From an uncultured Porphyromonas sp. (GTDB lineage: Bacteria; Bacteroidota; Bacteroidia; Bacteroidales; Porphyromonadaceae): a stretch of DNA of 7,791 nucleotides. Of this stretch, positions 1 through 5,914 are shown piece by piece. The translations under genes and the position numbers were made by a program. The stretch's first letter is position 1, and each line of letters begins with the position of its first letter. The stretch lies in contig CAMFNC010000089.1 of assembly GCA_945965245.1 (NCBI GenBank), positions 1 through 7,791 on the forward strand, written 5' to 3'. The notes below the pieces were generated by a model. That model worked only from the letters and a program-made list of their open reading frames with translations. It searched no databases and had not been told where the DNA came from.

Positions 1-23
1 CACACGTTATCAGAAAGAATAAT

Positions 24-97
24 GGCCGCGTAGCTCAACTGAATAGAGTAGCTGACTACGGATCAGCCGGTTACAGGTTTGAATCCTGTCGCGGTCA
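24..97 (+). tRNA. tRNA-Arg (anticodon ACG), copy 1
   Basis: A complete 74-base cloverleaf. The acceptor stem pairs GGCCGCG (24-30) with CGCGGTC (90-96), including one G-T wobble, and A97 is the discriminator base. The D stem is GCTC/GAGT, the anticodon stem is GCTGA/TCAGC, and the T arm is ACAGG-TTTGAAT-CCTGT. The seven-base anticodon loop CTACGGA puts ACG at positions 34-36, so the tRNA reads arginine CGN codons; in bacteria A34 of this tRNA is normally deaminated to inosine by TadA. The 3' CCA is not encoded, so it must be added after transcription. The promoter is probably left of the window, because only 23 bases precede the gene. Confidence 0.97.
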
Positions 98-126
98 CTC
101 TTTTTCTACTTATATCGGATAACTTC

Positions 127-200
127 GGCCGCGTAGCTCAACTGAATAGAGTAGCTGACTACGGATCAGCCGGTTACAGGTTTGAATCCTGTCGCGGTCA
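127..200 (+). tRNA. tRNA-Arg (anticodon ACG), copy 2
   Basis: Identical base for base to the copy 29 bases upstream, with the same arms, the same ACG anticodon loop and no encoded CCA. The spacer between copies (98-126) has no convincing promoter or terminator, only a short T-rich run just after copy 1, so the two are probably co-transcribed and processed apart. A strong terminator starts five bases after this copy and would end the tRNA transcript. Confidence 0.97.
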
Positions 201-204
201 CAAT

Positions 205-237
205 AAAGCCTCAATACACATGGTATTGAGGCTTTTT
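205..237 (+). terminator. Intrinsic (rho-independent) terminator after the tRNA pair
   Basis: A perfect 13-base inverted repeat: AAAGCCTCAATAC (205-217) pairs with GTATTGAGGCTTT (223-235) across a five-base loop. The descending arm runs directly into a five-T tract (233-237). It sits five bases after the second tRNA and 33 bases before the transporter start, so it should separate tRNA transcription from the permease gene. Confidence 0.9.
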
Positions 238-270
238 AGTTTATTTCCCGTTGTTGAACAGAAACATATT

Positions 271-1191
271 ATGGCTCAACGATCCAAAACCCAAGGACAT
301 ATAGCACTGATTGTAGCAACCTTGATATTCGGACTGAACGGTCCCATCTCTAAAGTATTACTCTCACCCGGAGGCATCGTACCGGAAGTACACATTCTAA
401 TGCGCTTTACCGGAGCCGCCATTCTCTTCTGGATTACTTCGCTTTTTCTTCCCCCAGAACCCATCCGCAAAGCAGATCGCATCAAGATATTATTGGGATC
501 GCTTTTCGGTGTGCTGGGTAATCAGGGCGTCTTTGCCATAGGCATTTCCATGACCTCACCAGTAAATCAATCGCTGATTGCCACTTTAGGCCCCATCATA
601 ACCATGATTTTGGCAGCCATACTACTGCACGAACCTATCACTTGGATGAAAGCCGGCGGTGTATTGGTCGGTGCCACCGGTGCCGTTATATTGGTCACAA
701 ACGGTATGCAGAGCGGCAGTGGCTCCCTTGTGGGTGACTTGCTGTGCGCTTGTGCCACCATGAGTTATATCTTATACCTCATCCTGTTCAAAAGCGTCAT
801 TGACCGCTACTCCCCCATCACGCTGATGAAATGGTTTTTCTTAATTTCATCCATTCCGGTTATTCCACTATGTCTGCCAGCAGCTCTACAAATGCCGTGG
901 CAGAGCTTCAGCATCACCCAATATCTGCAAATGGGATTTGTGGTCTTCTTTTCCACATTCATTGCCTATATGCTTCTACCCATCAGTCAGAAAGTATTGC
1001 GCCCCACGGTTATCAGCATGTATAATTATGCACAACCGGTACTCGTCACCTCTTTTGCTTTTATTATGGGTATAGAAGGATTGAGCGTAAGCAAAGTGAT
1101 TGCCGCCGGCTTTGTTTTTGCCGGAGTCTTTTTGGTGACCAGAAGCAAAAGCCGAGCCGATATGCTGAAGTCCGAACATCAATCTGACTGA
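271..1191 (+). CDS. EamA/DMT-superfamily transporter (RhaT/YdcZ-like permease)
   Basis: An inner-membrane permease of 306 residues with about ten hydrophobic helices, roughly at residues 10-30, 37-60, 71-92, 97-119, 128-145, 154-174, 184-204, 217-238, 247-267 and 273-290. This is the usual two-times-five-helix EamA duplication and normal family length. The first repeat has the characteristic HEP turn (120-122) after helix 4, and the C-terminal repeat has the MYNYAQPVL helix typical of the family. DMT proteins usually export amino acids or other metabolites; the substrate cannot be told from sequence. The open frame extends upstream to 79, but that stretch lies inside tRNA copy 2 and the terminator, so ATG 271 (protein begins MAQRSKTQ) is the sensible start. 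No Shine-Dalgarno is visible. TAGTTTAT at 237-244 is a poor match to a -7 box, so the promoter is uncertain. Confidence 0.92.
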   Translation: MAQRSKTQGHIALIVATLIFGLNGPISKVLLSPGGIVPEVHILMRFTGAAILFWITSLFLPPEPIRKADRIKILLGSLFGVLGNQGVFAIGISMTSPVNQSLIATLGPIITMILAAILLHEPITWMKAGGVLVGATGAVILVTNGMQSGSGSLVGDLLCACATMSYILYLILFKSVIDRYSPITLMKWFFLISSIPVIPLCLPAALQMPWQSFSITQYLQMGFVVFFSTFIAYMLLPISQKVLRPTVISMYNYAQPVLVTSFAFIMGIEGLSVSKVIAAGFVFAGVFLVTRSKSRADMLKSEHQSD

Positions 1192-1209
1192 ACCAAAGCG
1201 AGTAAAGAC

Positions 1210-1217
1210 TATCTTTG
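1210..1217 (+). promoter_or_regulatory. Putative Bacteroidota sigma-ABfr -7 promoter box (TATCTTTG)
   Basis: TATCTTTG is an exact match to the TAnnTTTG -7 consensus known for the primary sigma factor of Bacteroides. It lies in the 52-base gap between the transporter stop and the next start. The -33 region is weak: ACTG at 1187-1190 sits 19 bases upstream and matches TTTG at two of four positions. Transcription would start around 1222-1226, leaving a leader of about 20 bases before GTG 1244. Confidence 0.5.
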
Positions 1218-1243
1218 TAATAATCTTTCAACGATACTACACA

Positions 1244-2647
1244 GTGATAAACCAAGAGACAATTCGATATCTGATCAACTTCGTGGCCAATGCCACCACT
1301 TCTGCTGGAACAATTCTTTCGGCAGACCGATGGATTGGCTATACGGATGACCCCGAACAGATGAAACGATACCTTTTGGTTATCCTCCCTTCCGGTTTTT
1401 TCGACATCAATAAATATGGAACGGAAGAGTATTTCCCTACTTTTCCACTCAAAAAATGGCATGAAATCCCCATCCTATATGGTCAAGGGGATGAAAAGGC
1501 AGAGTATGCCGATACCTTTCCCTCCGATGGGAAATCAGGTCCCATCATCATCCATGCCGATTTAATTGCCAGTGCCTACTTTTTGATAAGCCGCTACGAA
1601 GAGATCTTCAAGCGCAAGGTGCGCGATGAATTCGGCCGTTTCCCTGGCAAAGAATCTGTACCCTTTAAAGGAAACTTCATACACCGCCCCATTATAGACG
1701 AATACGGCAGAGAACTGCGCCATCTGCTTCGCAAGGCCGGTTTGGCTCTCCGCAAGGAAGATGAGCTATCCCATGCTTTCAACCGCATCTATTTGGCTCA
1801 CAATATCATTTCTCCTTTTTGCATGACACCATGGGCAGAGCGTACTATGCATTGGAAGTTAAGGGCTGTATGGCTTTTGAGGAGATTTGCCTTCAAACTC
1901 AAAATCAGATTTAACACGAGCGAAATCAACCAAACCAAATTTTTGGATTGGGATAAGTCCGTGGAGCGATCCTATCCAGAAGGAATTGTCCGAAGCCTGT
2001 TTTTCATGCTCACACCCGGACATCGCAACGATGGCAAACGAGTCTATCATCTTACATCATTTACCATCCATTTGCTGCGCAGAGCCATGAGCCGATATGG
2101 CGTAATGCCGGCTCTCTCGTGCAATCGAGAATGCAATCGGGAACCGGAAGAGTCCATCCTAAAAGCGCGGCGAATGCTGCATCAGCAATTCGGCCACTGG
2201 GTTTCTGCAGCAGGCTTTGCGAATCTATGCGCTAGAGAGCCGGAAGACTTTATAGCCACTTTCAATGCCGGTATTCGCCACGATTTTTCGATGGGTTACT
2301 TTGATGTGCCCGGATTTCGATTGGGTACAGCACGACCCGTACAATTTATCAATCCATCGTTTGGTAAACTGACCGAACTGGTGATGCACCCCCTAACCAT
2401 TGTGGATACTTCATTGAGCGACAAGGAGGGTATGCGCATGACCTACGAAGAGGCTTTGGGATATGCCCAAGGACTGGTCAAAAAGACAGCCGAAGTACAC
2501 GGTGAATTGACTTTGATGTGGAACAGCGATTTACTAAACAAGGAAAATCACGAATATCACTCCAAATTATACCGTGATTTGCTCCGTTTGATAATCGATC
2601 TGGAGCACAAAAAAAACGACACTTATCAAGTTACCCATCAGCCATAA
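1244..2647 (+). CDS. DUF7033/polysaccharide-deacetylase-like protein, probable pseudoenzyme
   Basis: 467 residues. The N-terminal part (about 1-175) resembles the DUF7033 domain that precedes Bacteroidota polysaccharide deacetylases, including the signature around residues 109-163 (SAYFLISRYEE, then FHRP-like HRPIIDEY and an LR-rich helix). The C-terminal part keeps the family blocks AGIRHDFSMGY (342-352), GFRLGTARPV (357-366), HPLTIVDTSL (382-391) and HGELTLMW (419-426). NodB-fold relatives remove acetyl groups from polysaccharides using a metal. Here the expected catalytic motifs are altered: HNII at 186-189 where I would expect HDVD, SCN at 292-294 where a metal-binding histidine segment is expected, AAG at 322-324, and WNS at 426-428 where WHN is usual. 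The frame is intact, so this is more likely a living pseudoenzyme than a decayed gene. There is no signal peptide. The start is GTG; the next in-frame ATG (residue 40) would cut into the domain. The stop is six bases before the DAHP synthase gene. Confidence 0.8.
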   Translation: MINQETIRYLINFVANATTSAGTILSADRWIGYTDDPEQMKRYLLVILPSGFFDINKYGTEEYFPTFPLKKWHEIPILYGQGDEKAEYADTFPSDGKSGPIIIHADLIASAYFLISRYEEIFKRKVRDEFGRFPGKESVPFKGNFIHRPIIDEYGRELRHLLRKAGLALRKEDELSHAFNRIYLAHNIISPFCMTPWAERTMHWKLRAVWLLRRFAFKLKIRFNTSEINQTKFLDWDKSVERSYPEGIVRSLFFMLTPGHRNDGKRVYHLTSFTIHLLRRAMSRYGVMPALSCNRECNREPEESILKARRMLHQQFGHWVSAAGFANLCAREPEDFIATFNAGIRHDFSMGYFDVPGFRLGTARPVQFINPSFGKLTELVMHPLTIVDTSLSDKEGMRMTYEEALGYAQGLVKKTAEVHGELTLMWNSDLLNKENHEYHSKLYRDLLRLIIDLEHKKNDTYQVTHQP

Positions 2648-2653
2648 TCATTC

Positions 2654-3712
2654 ATGACCTTCCATACTTCTTCATTTCCCTATAACATCATAGCCGGTCC
2701 GTGCAGTGCCGAAAGCGAAGAGCAAGTGATGCAGACTGCTTCAGAGCTGCACAACATCGGCATCCGTTGCTTCCGTGCCGGACTTTGGAAACCACGAACC
2801 CGACCGGGAGGCTTCGAAGGGGTGGGTGAAAAGGGTATCCCTTGGATGCTACGCGTGCAAAAGGAACTGAGCATGGAAATTGCTACCGAAGTGGCTACTC
2901 CCGAACACGTATTCAAAGCCTTAGATGCCGGTATCCGTATTCTATGGGTGGGGGCACGTACCACCAGCAGTCCGTTTGCCATAGAAGAGATAGCCAAGGC
3001 CTTCCGCTCCACAAACTTATCTTCCGAAGTGACCATGATGGTCAAAAATCCGGTCAATCCGGATATAAACTTATGGATTGGGGCATTGATGCGTTTCCAT
3101 GACGCCGGCCTGAATAAATTGGTGGCTATTCACCGAGGTTTCAGCACCTATGGCGTGAGTAGTTATCGCAATCCTCCCCACTGGCAAATCCCTCTGGAAC
3201 TGAAAAAGCAGTACCCGGATATACAAATCCTGGTAGACCCGAGCCATATCACAGGCAGGAGCGAATTGGTGTCATCAGTTTGCCAATTAGCTCTGGATAT
3301 GCAATTCGATGGTCTGATAGTAGAAACTCATATTGACCCCCAATCGGCACTGAGCGATAGTCGTCAACAGGTAAGCCCCAAAGAATTGGATTATATCCTC
3401 AAACATCTGTATCTGCCGGCCAGCAAAAGCCACAGTGCCGAAGGCTTACTCATCAGTGATCGAGCAGGAATAGACCAAATAGACGAACAAATCATTGAGC
3501 TTTTGGCAGAGCGTCAGCGAATCTGTATGCACATCGGAGAAATAAAAAGGAAAAACCAAATGCCCGTGGTACAACCCGAGCGATTTGAATCTTCACTGAA
3601 AAAGAGAAGGACTATGGGCGAACGATACCGATTATCGCCTGCCTACATCGAAGAACTCTGGAATATCATCCACGAGGAATCAATCAAAGCCCAAAAAGAC
3701 GAGAACCACTAA
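2654..3712 (+). CDS. aroF: Bifunctional 3-deoxy-7-phosphoheptulonate (DAHP) synthase / chorismate mutase
   Basis: 352-residue cytoplasmic enzyme. Residues 1-255 are a type I-beta DAHP synthase, which condenses phosphoenolpyruvate and erythrose 4-phosphate at the entry to the shikimate pathway. Visible motifs are AGPCSAES (14-21), KPRTRPGGFEG (46-56), GART (100-103), KNPVNPD (131-137) and AIHRGFS (158-164). The metal ligands fit C17, H198, E224 and D235; the H-to-E and E-to-D spacings of 26 and 11 match those I recall for this family. Residues about 265-347 are an AroQ-type chorismate mutase, with R270, R287, K298, R310, S343 and Q347 at the spacing of E. coli R11, R28, K39, R51, S84 and Q88. 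The mutase is C-terminal, as known for Porphyromonas gingivalis; in Bacillus it is N-terminal. A fused mutase commonly gives feedback control by chorismate or prephenate. It lies six bases after the preceding gene. Symbol naming varies (aroF, aroA, aroG). Confidence 0.95.
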   Translation: MTFHTSSFPYNIIAGPCSAESEEQVMQTASELHNIGIRCFRAGLWKPRTRPGGFEGVGEKGIPWMLRVQKELSMEIATEVATPEHVFKALDAGIRILWVGARTTSSPFAIEEIAKAFRSTNLSSEVTMMVKNPVNPDINLWIGALMRFHDAGLNKLVAIHRGFSTYGVSSYRNPPHWQIPLELKKQYPDIQILVDPSHITGRSELVSSVCQLALDMQFDGLIVETHIDPQSALSDSRQQVSPKELDYILKHLYLPASKSHSAEGLLISDRAGIDQIDEQIIELLAERQRICMHIGEIKRKNQMPVVQPERFESSLKKRRTMGERYRLSPAYIEELWNIIHEESIKAQKDENH

Positions 3713-3732
3713 TACATACGATTGTACGCAAT

Positions 3733-4170
3733 ATGCTTCACCGTATTATCCTTTCGATTGGAAGTAATTACCATGCCCACGAGCAAGTTTCACGTGCCCG
3801 CACACTGATATCTCGCCGTTTCTCCTTGTTATCTTACAGTCCTGTCATGCAGTCCGAAGCCATTGATATGCCCTCAGAAACGCCTCATTTTGTGGATCAA
3901 ATAGCCATAGGCTACACTACCAAGAACCGGACAGAGACTCTGCAATGCCTCAAAGAGATAGAATTACTCTTGGGAAGACCTGTCAGAGGGAAGCGTATCT
4001 CCGGACAAATAGAAATGGATATCGACTTGCTCTGTTGGGATTGTCATTGCATCAAACCCAACGACCTAAAGCGTTCGTACGTAGCCGAAGGAATGAAAAA
4101 ACTGGGCATGGACTTCCGTATCACTACCCACTATTTCTTTCTTTTTTCGACTTCCGGACATAAGTTTTAA
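3733..4170 (+). CDS. folK: 2-amino-4-hydroxy-6-hydroxymethyldihydropteridine pyrophosphokinase (HPPK)
   Basis: 145 residues. HPPK transfers pyrophosphate from ATP to 6-hydroxymethyl-dihydropterin, the step before dihydropteroate synthase in folate synthesis. Visible family motifs are the N-terminal strand with LSIGSN (7-12), KEIELLLGR (74-82) and MDIDLL (95-100), in which D96 and D98 correspond to the two magnesium-binding aspartates of E. coli HPPK. The C-terminal half is the short form I recall from Bacteroidales, KPNDLKRSYVAEGM (108-121), rather than the PHP...R.FVL segment of E. coli. Two oddities: FVD (53-55) stands where FLN is usual, and about 20 residues after KKLGM (122-126) form an unexpected Phe-rich tail. 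The start is 20 bases after the DAHP synthase stop, so it is probably in the same operon; chorismate also feeds folate through p-aminobenzoate. Confidence 0.88.
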   Translation: MLHRIILSIGSNYHAHEQVSRARTLISRRFSLLSYSPVMQSEAIDMPSETPHFVDQIAIGYTTKNRTETLQCLKEIELLLGRPVRGKRISGQIEMDIDLLCWDCHCIKPNDLKRSYVAEGMKKLGMDFRITTHYFFLFSTSGHKF

Positions 4171-4214
4171 CACTTCTTCACGTTTATTATTAAGTGTGTT
4201 TCGGCTAAATTCAT

Positions 4215-4222
4215 TAGTTTTG
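4215..4222 (+). promoter_or_regulatory. Putative Bacteroidota sigma-ABfr -7 promoter box (TAGTTTTG) for the parAB unit
   Basis: TAGTTTTG matches TAnnTTTG exactly. It lies in the AT-rich 75-base gap between folK and parA. A -33 TTTG is not clear: TAAG at 4191-4194 is at the right distance (20 bases) but matches only two of four bases. The start site would fall near 4228, giving a leader of about 18 bases, similar to that predicted for the box before 1244. Confidence 0.45.
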
Positions 4223-4245
4223 GATAAATTTTGTAATTACGAACT

Positions 4246-5025
4246 ATGGGAAGAATAATAGCTTTGGCAAATCAGAAAGGTGGCGTGGGTAAAACGACCA
4301 CGGCCATCAATTTGGCTGCTTCGTTGGCATCATTAGAACGGAAAGTTCTTTTGATTGACGCCGATGCTCAAGCCAATGCATCATCCGGTTTGGGATGCAA
4401 TGTGGCAAACCTGCGTAAAACCATCTATGAATGCTTGTGTAGTCCTCTTTCCATCGAAGAAATTCTCATCCCCACCCCTATCGAAGGGCTGGATCTAGCT
4501 CCTTCACATATTGATTTGGTGGGTGCCGAGGTGGAATTGTTATCCCTGCCTAATCGCGAAAAAGTACTGCAAAAAGTAATCGCTCCGATAGTGGATAAAT
4601 ATGATTATATTTTCATAGACTGCTCACCATCTTTAGGCATTATCACGGTCAATTCTCTTGTGGCATCGGATAGTGTGATTATACCGGTACAATGCGAATA
4701 CTTTGCGTTGGAAGGTATCAGTAAGCTACTCAATACTATCAGGATTATCAAAGGCCGACTCAATCCACAACTGGACATCGAAGGCTTTTTGCTCACAATG
4801 TATGATAGTCGCACCCGGTTAAACAATCAAATTTATGAGGAGGTCAAACGACATTTTCAAGGATTGGTCTTCGATACTGTGATTCAGCGAAACGTCAAAT
4901 TGGGCGAAGCACCCAGTCATGGTTTGCCAGCATTGCTCTATGATGCCGAGAGCCGAGGAGCACTCAACTACCTTCAACTGGCAGCCGAAATTCTGAAAAA
5001 ACACGAAAATCATGACAAAAAATAA
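4246..5025 (+). CDS. parA: Chromosome-partitioning ATPase ParA (Soj)
   Basis: 259-residue P-loop ATPase of the ParA/MinD family, which binds DNA non-specifically as an ATP dimer and drives segregation of ParB-bound origin regions. The deviant Walker A KGGVGKTT is at 11-18, with signature lysine K11 and catalytic K16. The A' motif LIDADAQANAS is at 36-46 and contains D40. The Walker B strand IFIDCSPSLG is at 121-130, with D124. The C-terminal blocks include MYDSRTRLNNQ and the RNVKLGEAPSHGLPALLYD segment typical of chromosomal Soj proteins. There is no N-terminal helix-turn-helix domain, so it is the short chromosomal type rather than a plasmid P1-type ParA. It appears to be first in a unit with parB, which it overlaps. 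Confidence 0.97.
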   Translation: MGRIIALANQKGGVGKTTTAINLAASLASLERKVLLIDADAQANASSGLGCNVANLRKTIYECLCSPLSIEEILIPTPIEGLDLAPSHIDLVGAEVELLSLPNREKVLQKVIAPIVDKYDYIFIDCSPSLGIITVNSLVASDSVIIPVQCEYFALEGISKLLNTIRIIKGRLNPQLDIEGFLLTMYDSRTRLNNQIYEEVKRHFQGLVFDTVIQRNVKLGEAPSHGLPALLYDAESRGALNYLQLAAEILKKHENHDKK

Positions 5026-5902
5026 GAATATGCAGATATTAGGCCGAGGACTTGATAGTCTGCTTTCGGGCAATGATATATCCGGTTCATCCTCTATCAG
5101 CGAGCTTCCGCTGAATGCTATCTCTCCCAATCCCGATCAGCCTCGCAAAGAATTCGAACAGAAAGGGCTTGAAGACCTTGCTGCTTCTATCCGCACCATA
5201 GGACTGGTGCAACCCATTACCGTACAAGACTTAGGTGCAGGCAAATACATGATTATCTCCGGTGAACGACGTTGGCGAGCCAGCCAAATGGCTAATTTAG
5301 AAAGCATTCCCGCCTATATCCGAACTGTGGATGATGACCAAATCATGGAAATGGCTTTGGTGGAAAACATCCAACGTGAAGACTTGAATGCCATAGAAGT
5401 GGCATTGGCATACAAAAAGTTACTGGACGATTTCGGATTGAAACAAGAGGAGTTAGGTAATCGGTTAGGCAAAGGACGTGCCACCATTAGCAATTACCTC
5501 CGCCTACTTAAATTACCTGCCGAAGTGCAACTGGGTCTGTGCAGTCACAAAGTGGATATGGGACATGCACGCGCCTTACTTCAATTGAATAATGCCGCCG
5601 ACCAAATTAAATTATACGAAAGAATTTTATCCGAAGACCTGAGTGTTCGGCAGGTAGAGGCCATTGCTCGTGAATGGAATACATCCGGCATCACGTCGCA
5701 ATCTACCCAAATAGAAAAATCAAAAAAATCGAATATCCAAAACGAGGTTTATAAAGCCCTATCCCAAAGACTTGAGCAAGTACTCAAGACAACCGTTTCG
5801 CTCAATAGCACCCCCAAAGGAAAAGGAAAACTGACCATTGAGTTTGACTCCGAAGAAGAATTGGAACGCATTATGAGGTTGTTCGAACGATTGCAAAAAT
5901 AA
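5012..5902 (+). CDS. parB: Chromosome-partitioning protein ParB (Spo0J), CTP-dependent parS-binding clamp
   Basis: 296 residues with the full ParB architecture. GRGLDSLL at 11-18 is the N-terminal ParA-stimulating segment. NPDQPRKEF is at 40-48. The CTP-binding GERRWRAS is at 84-91, and ENIQREDL is at 118-125. The helix-turn-helix for parS recognition is at about 143-169 (LKQEELGNRLGKGRATISNYL...). A variable linker follows (about 225-245), then a C-terminal dimerisation domain from about 247 to the end. ParB loads on parS near the replication origin, spreads as a CTP clamp and stimulates ParA. ATG 5012 overlaps the parA stop by 14 bases, consistent with translational coupling. A start at the in-frame ATG of residue 7 is possible and would keep the GRGLDSLL segment. 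Confidence 0.97.
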   Translation: MTKNKNMQILGRGLDSLLSGNDISGSSSISELPLNAISPNPDQPRKEFEQKGLEDLAASIRTIGLVQPITVQDLGAGKYMIISGERRWRASQMANLESIPAYIRTVDDDQIMEMALVENIQREDLNAIEVALAYKKLLDDFGLKQEELGNRLGKGRATISNYLRLLKLPAEVQLGLCSHKVDMGHARALLQLNNAADQIKLYERILSEDLSVRQVEAIAREWNTSGITSQSTQIEKSKKSNIQNEVYKALSQRLEQVLKTTVSLNSTPKGKGKLTIEFDSEEELERIMRLFERLQK

Positions 5903-5914
5903 ACCCATTCTCAA

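Larger units (their letters stand above)
24..201 (+). repeat. Tandem direct repeat covering the two tRNA-Arg genes
   Basis: Bases 24-98 and 127-201 are identical: the 74-base tRNA plus the following C. The repeat period is 103 bases. The identity stops sharply on both sides (t23 against c126, and different sequence after 98 and 201), so only the tRNA body is shared. This fits either a recent duplication with a diverged spacer or strong selection keeping two gene copies identical. Confidence 0.9.

Noticed and set aside
1..240. Integrated element or att-site duplication at the tRNA pair
   Set aside because: Both copies are complete tRNAs rather than a 3' fragment, no integrase or mobile gene is next to them, and the spacer is only 29 bases.
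79..270. Upstream extension of the transporter reading frame from ATG 79
   Set aside because: It reads through tRNA copy 2 and the terminator. The 64 extra residues have no transporter character, and the family length fits a start at ATG 271.
1204..1216. AAAGA-CTA-TCTTT hairpin in the gap after the transporter
   Set aside because: A five-pair AT-rich stem with a three-base loop and no T tract. It overlaps the better-supported -7 box and is probably incidental.
1064..1462. Minus-strand open frame of 132 codons spanning the transporter end, gap and next gene start
   Set aside because: It overlaps two well-supported + strand genes and the promoter box, and its translation is low-complexity, Ser/Arg-rich and unlike any family I recognise.
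2680..3057. Minus-strand open frame of 125 codons inside DAHP synthase
   Set aside because: It lies entirely opposite the highly conserved DAHP synthase domain and its translation shows no domain features.
4169..4200. Possible terminator after folK (AACACTT ... AAGTGTG)
   Set aside because: Only about five clean pairs with a long loop, no GC-rich stem and only a short T run; not convincing as an intrinsic terminator.
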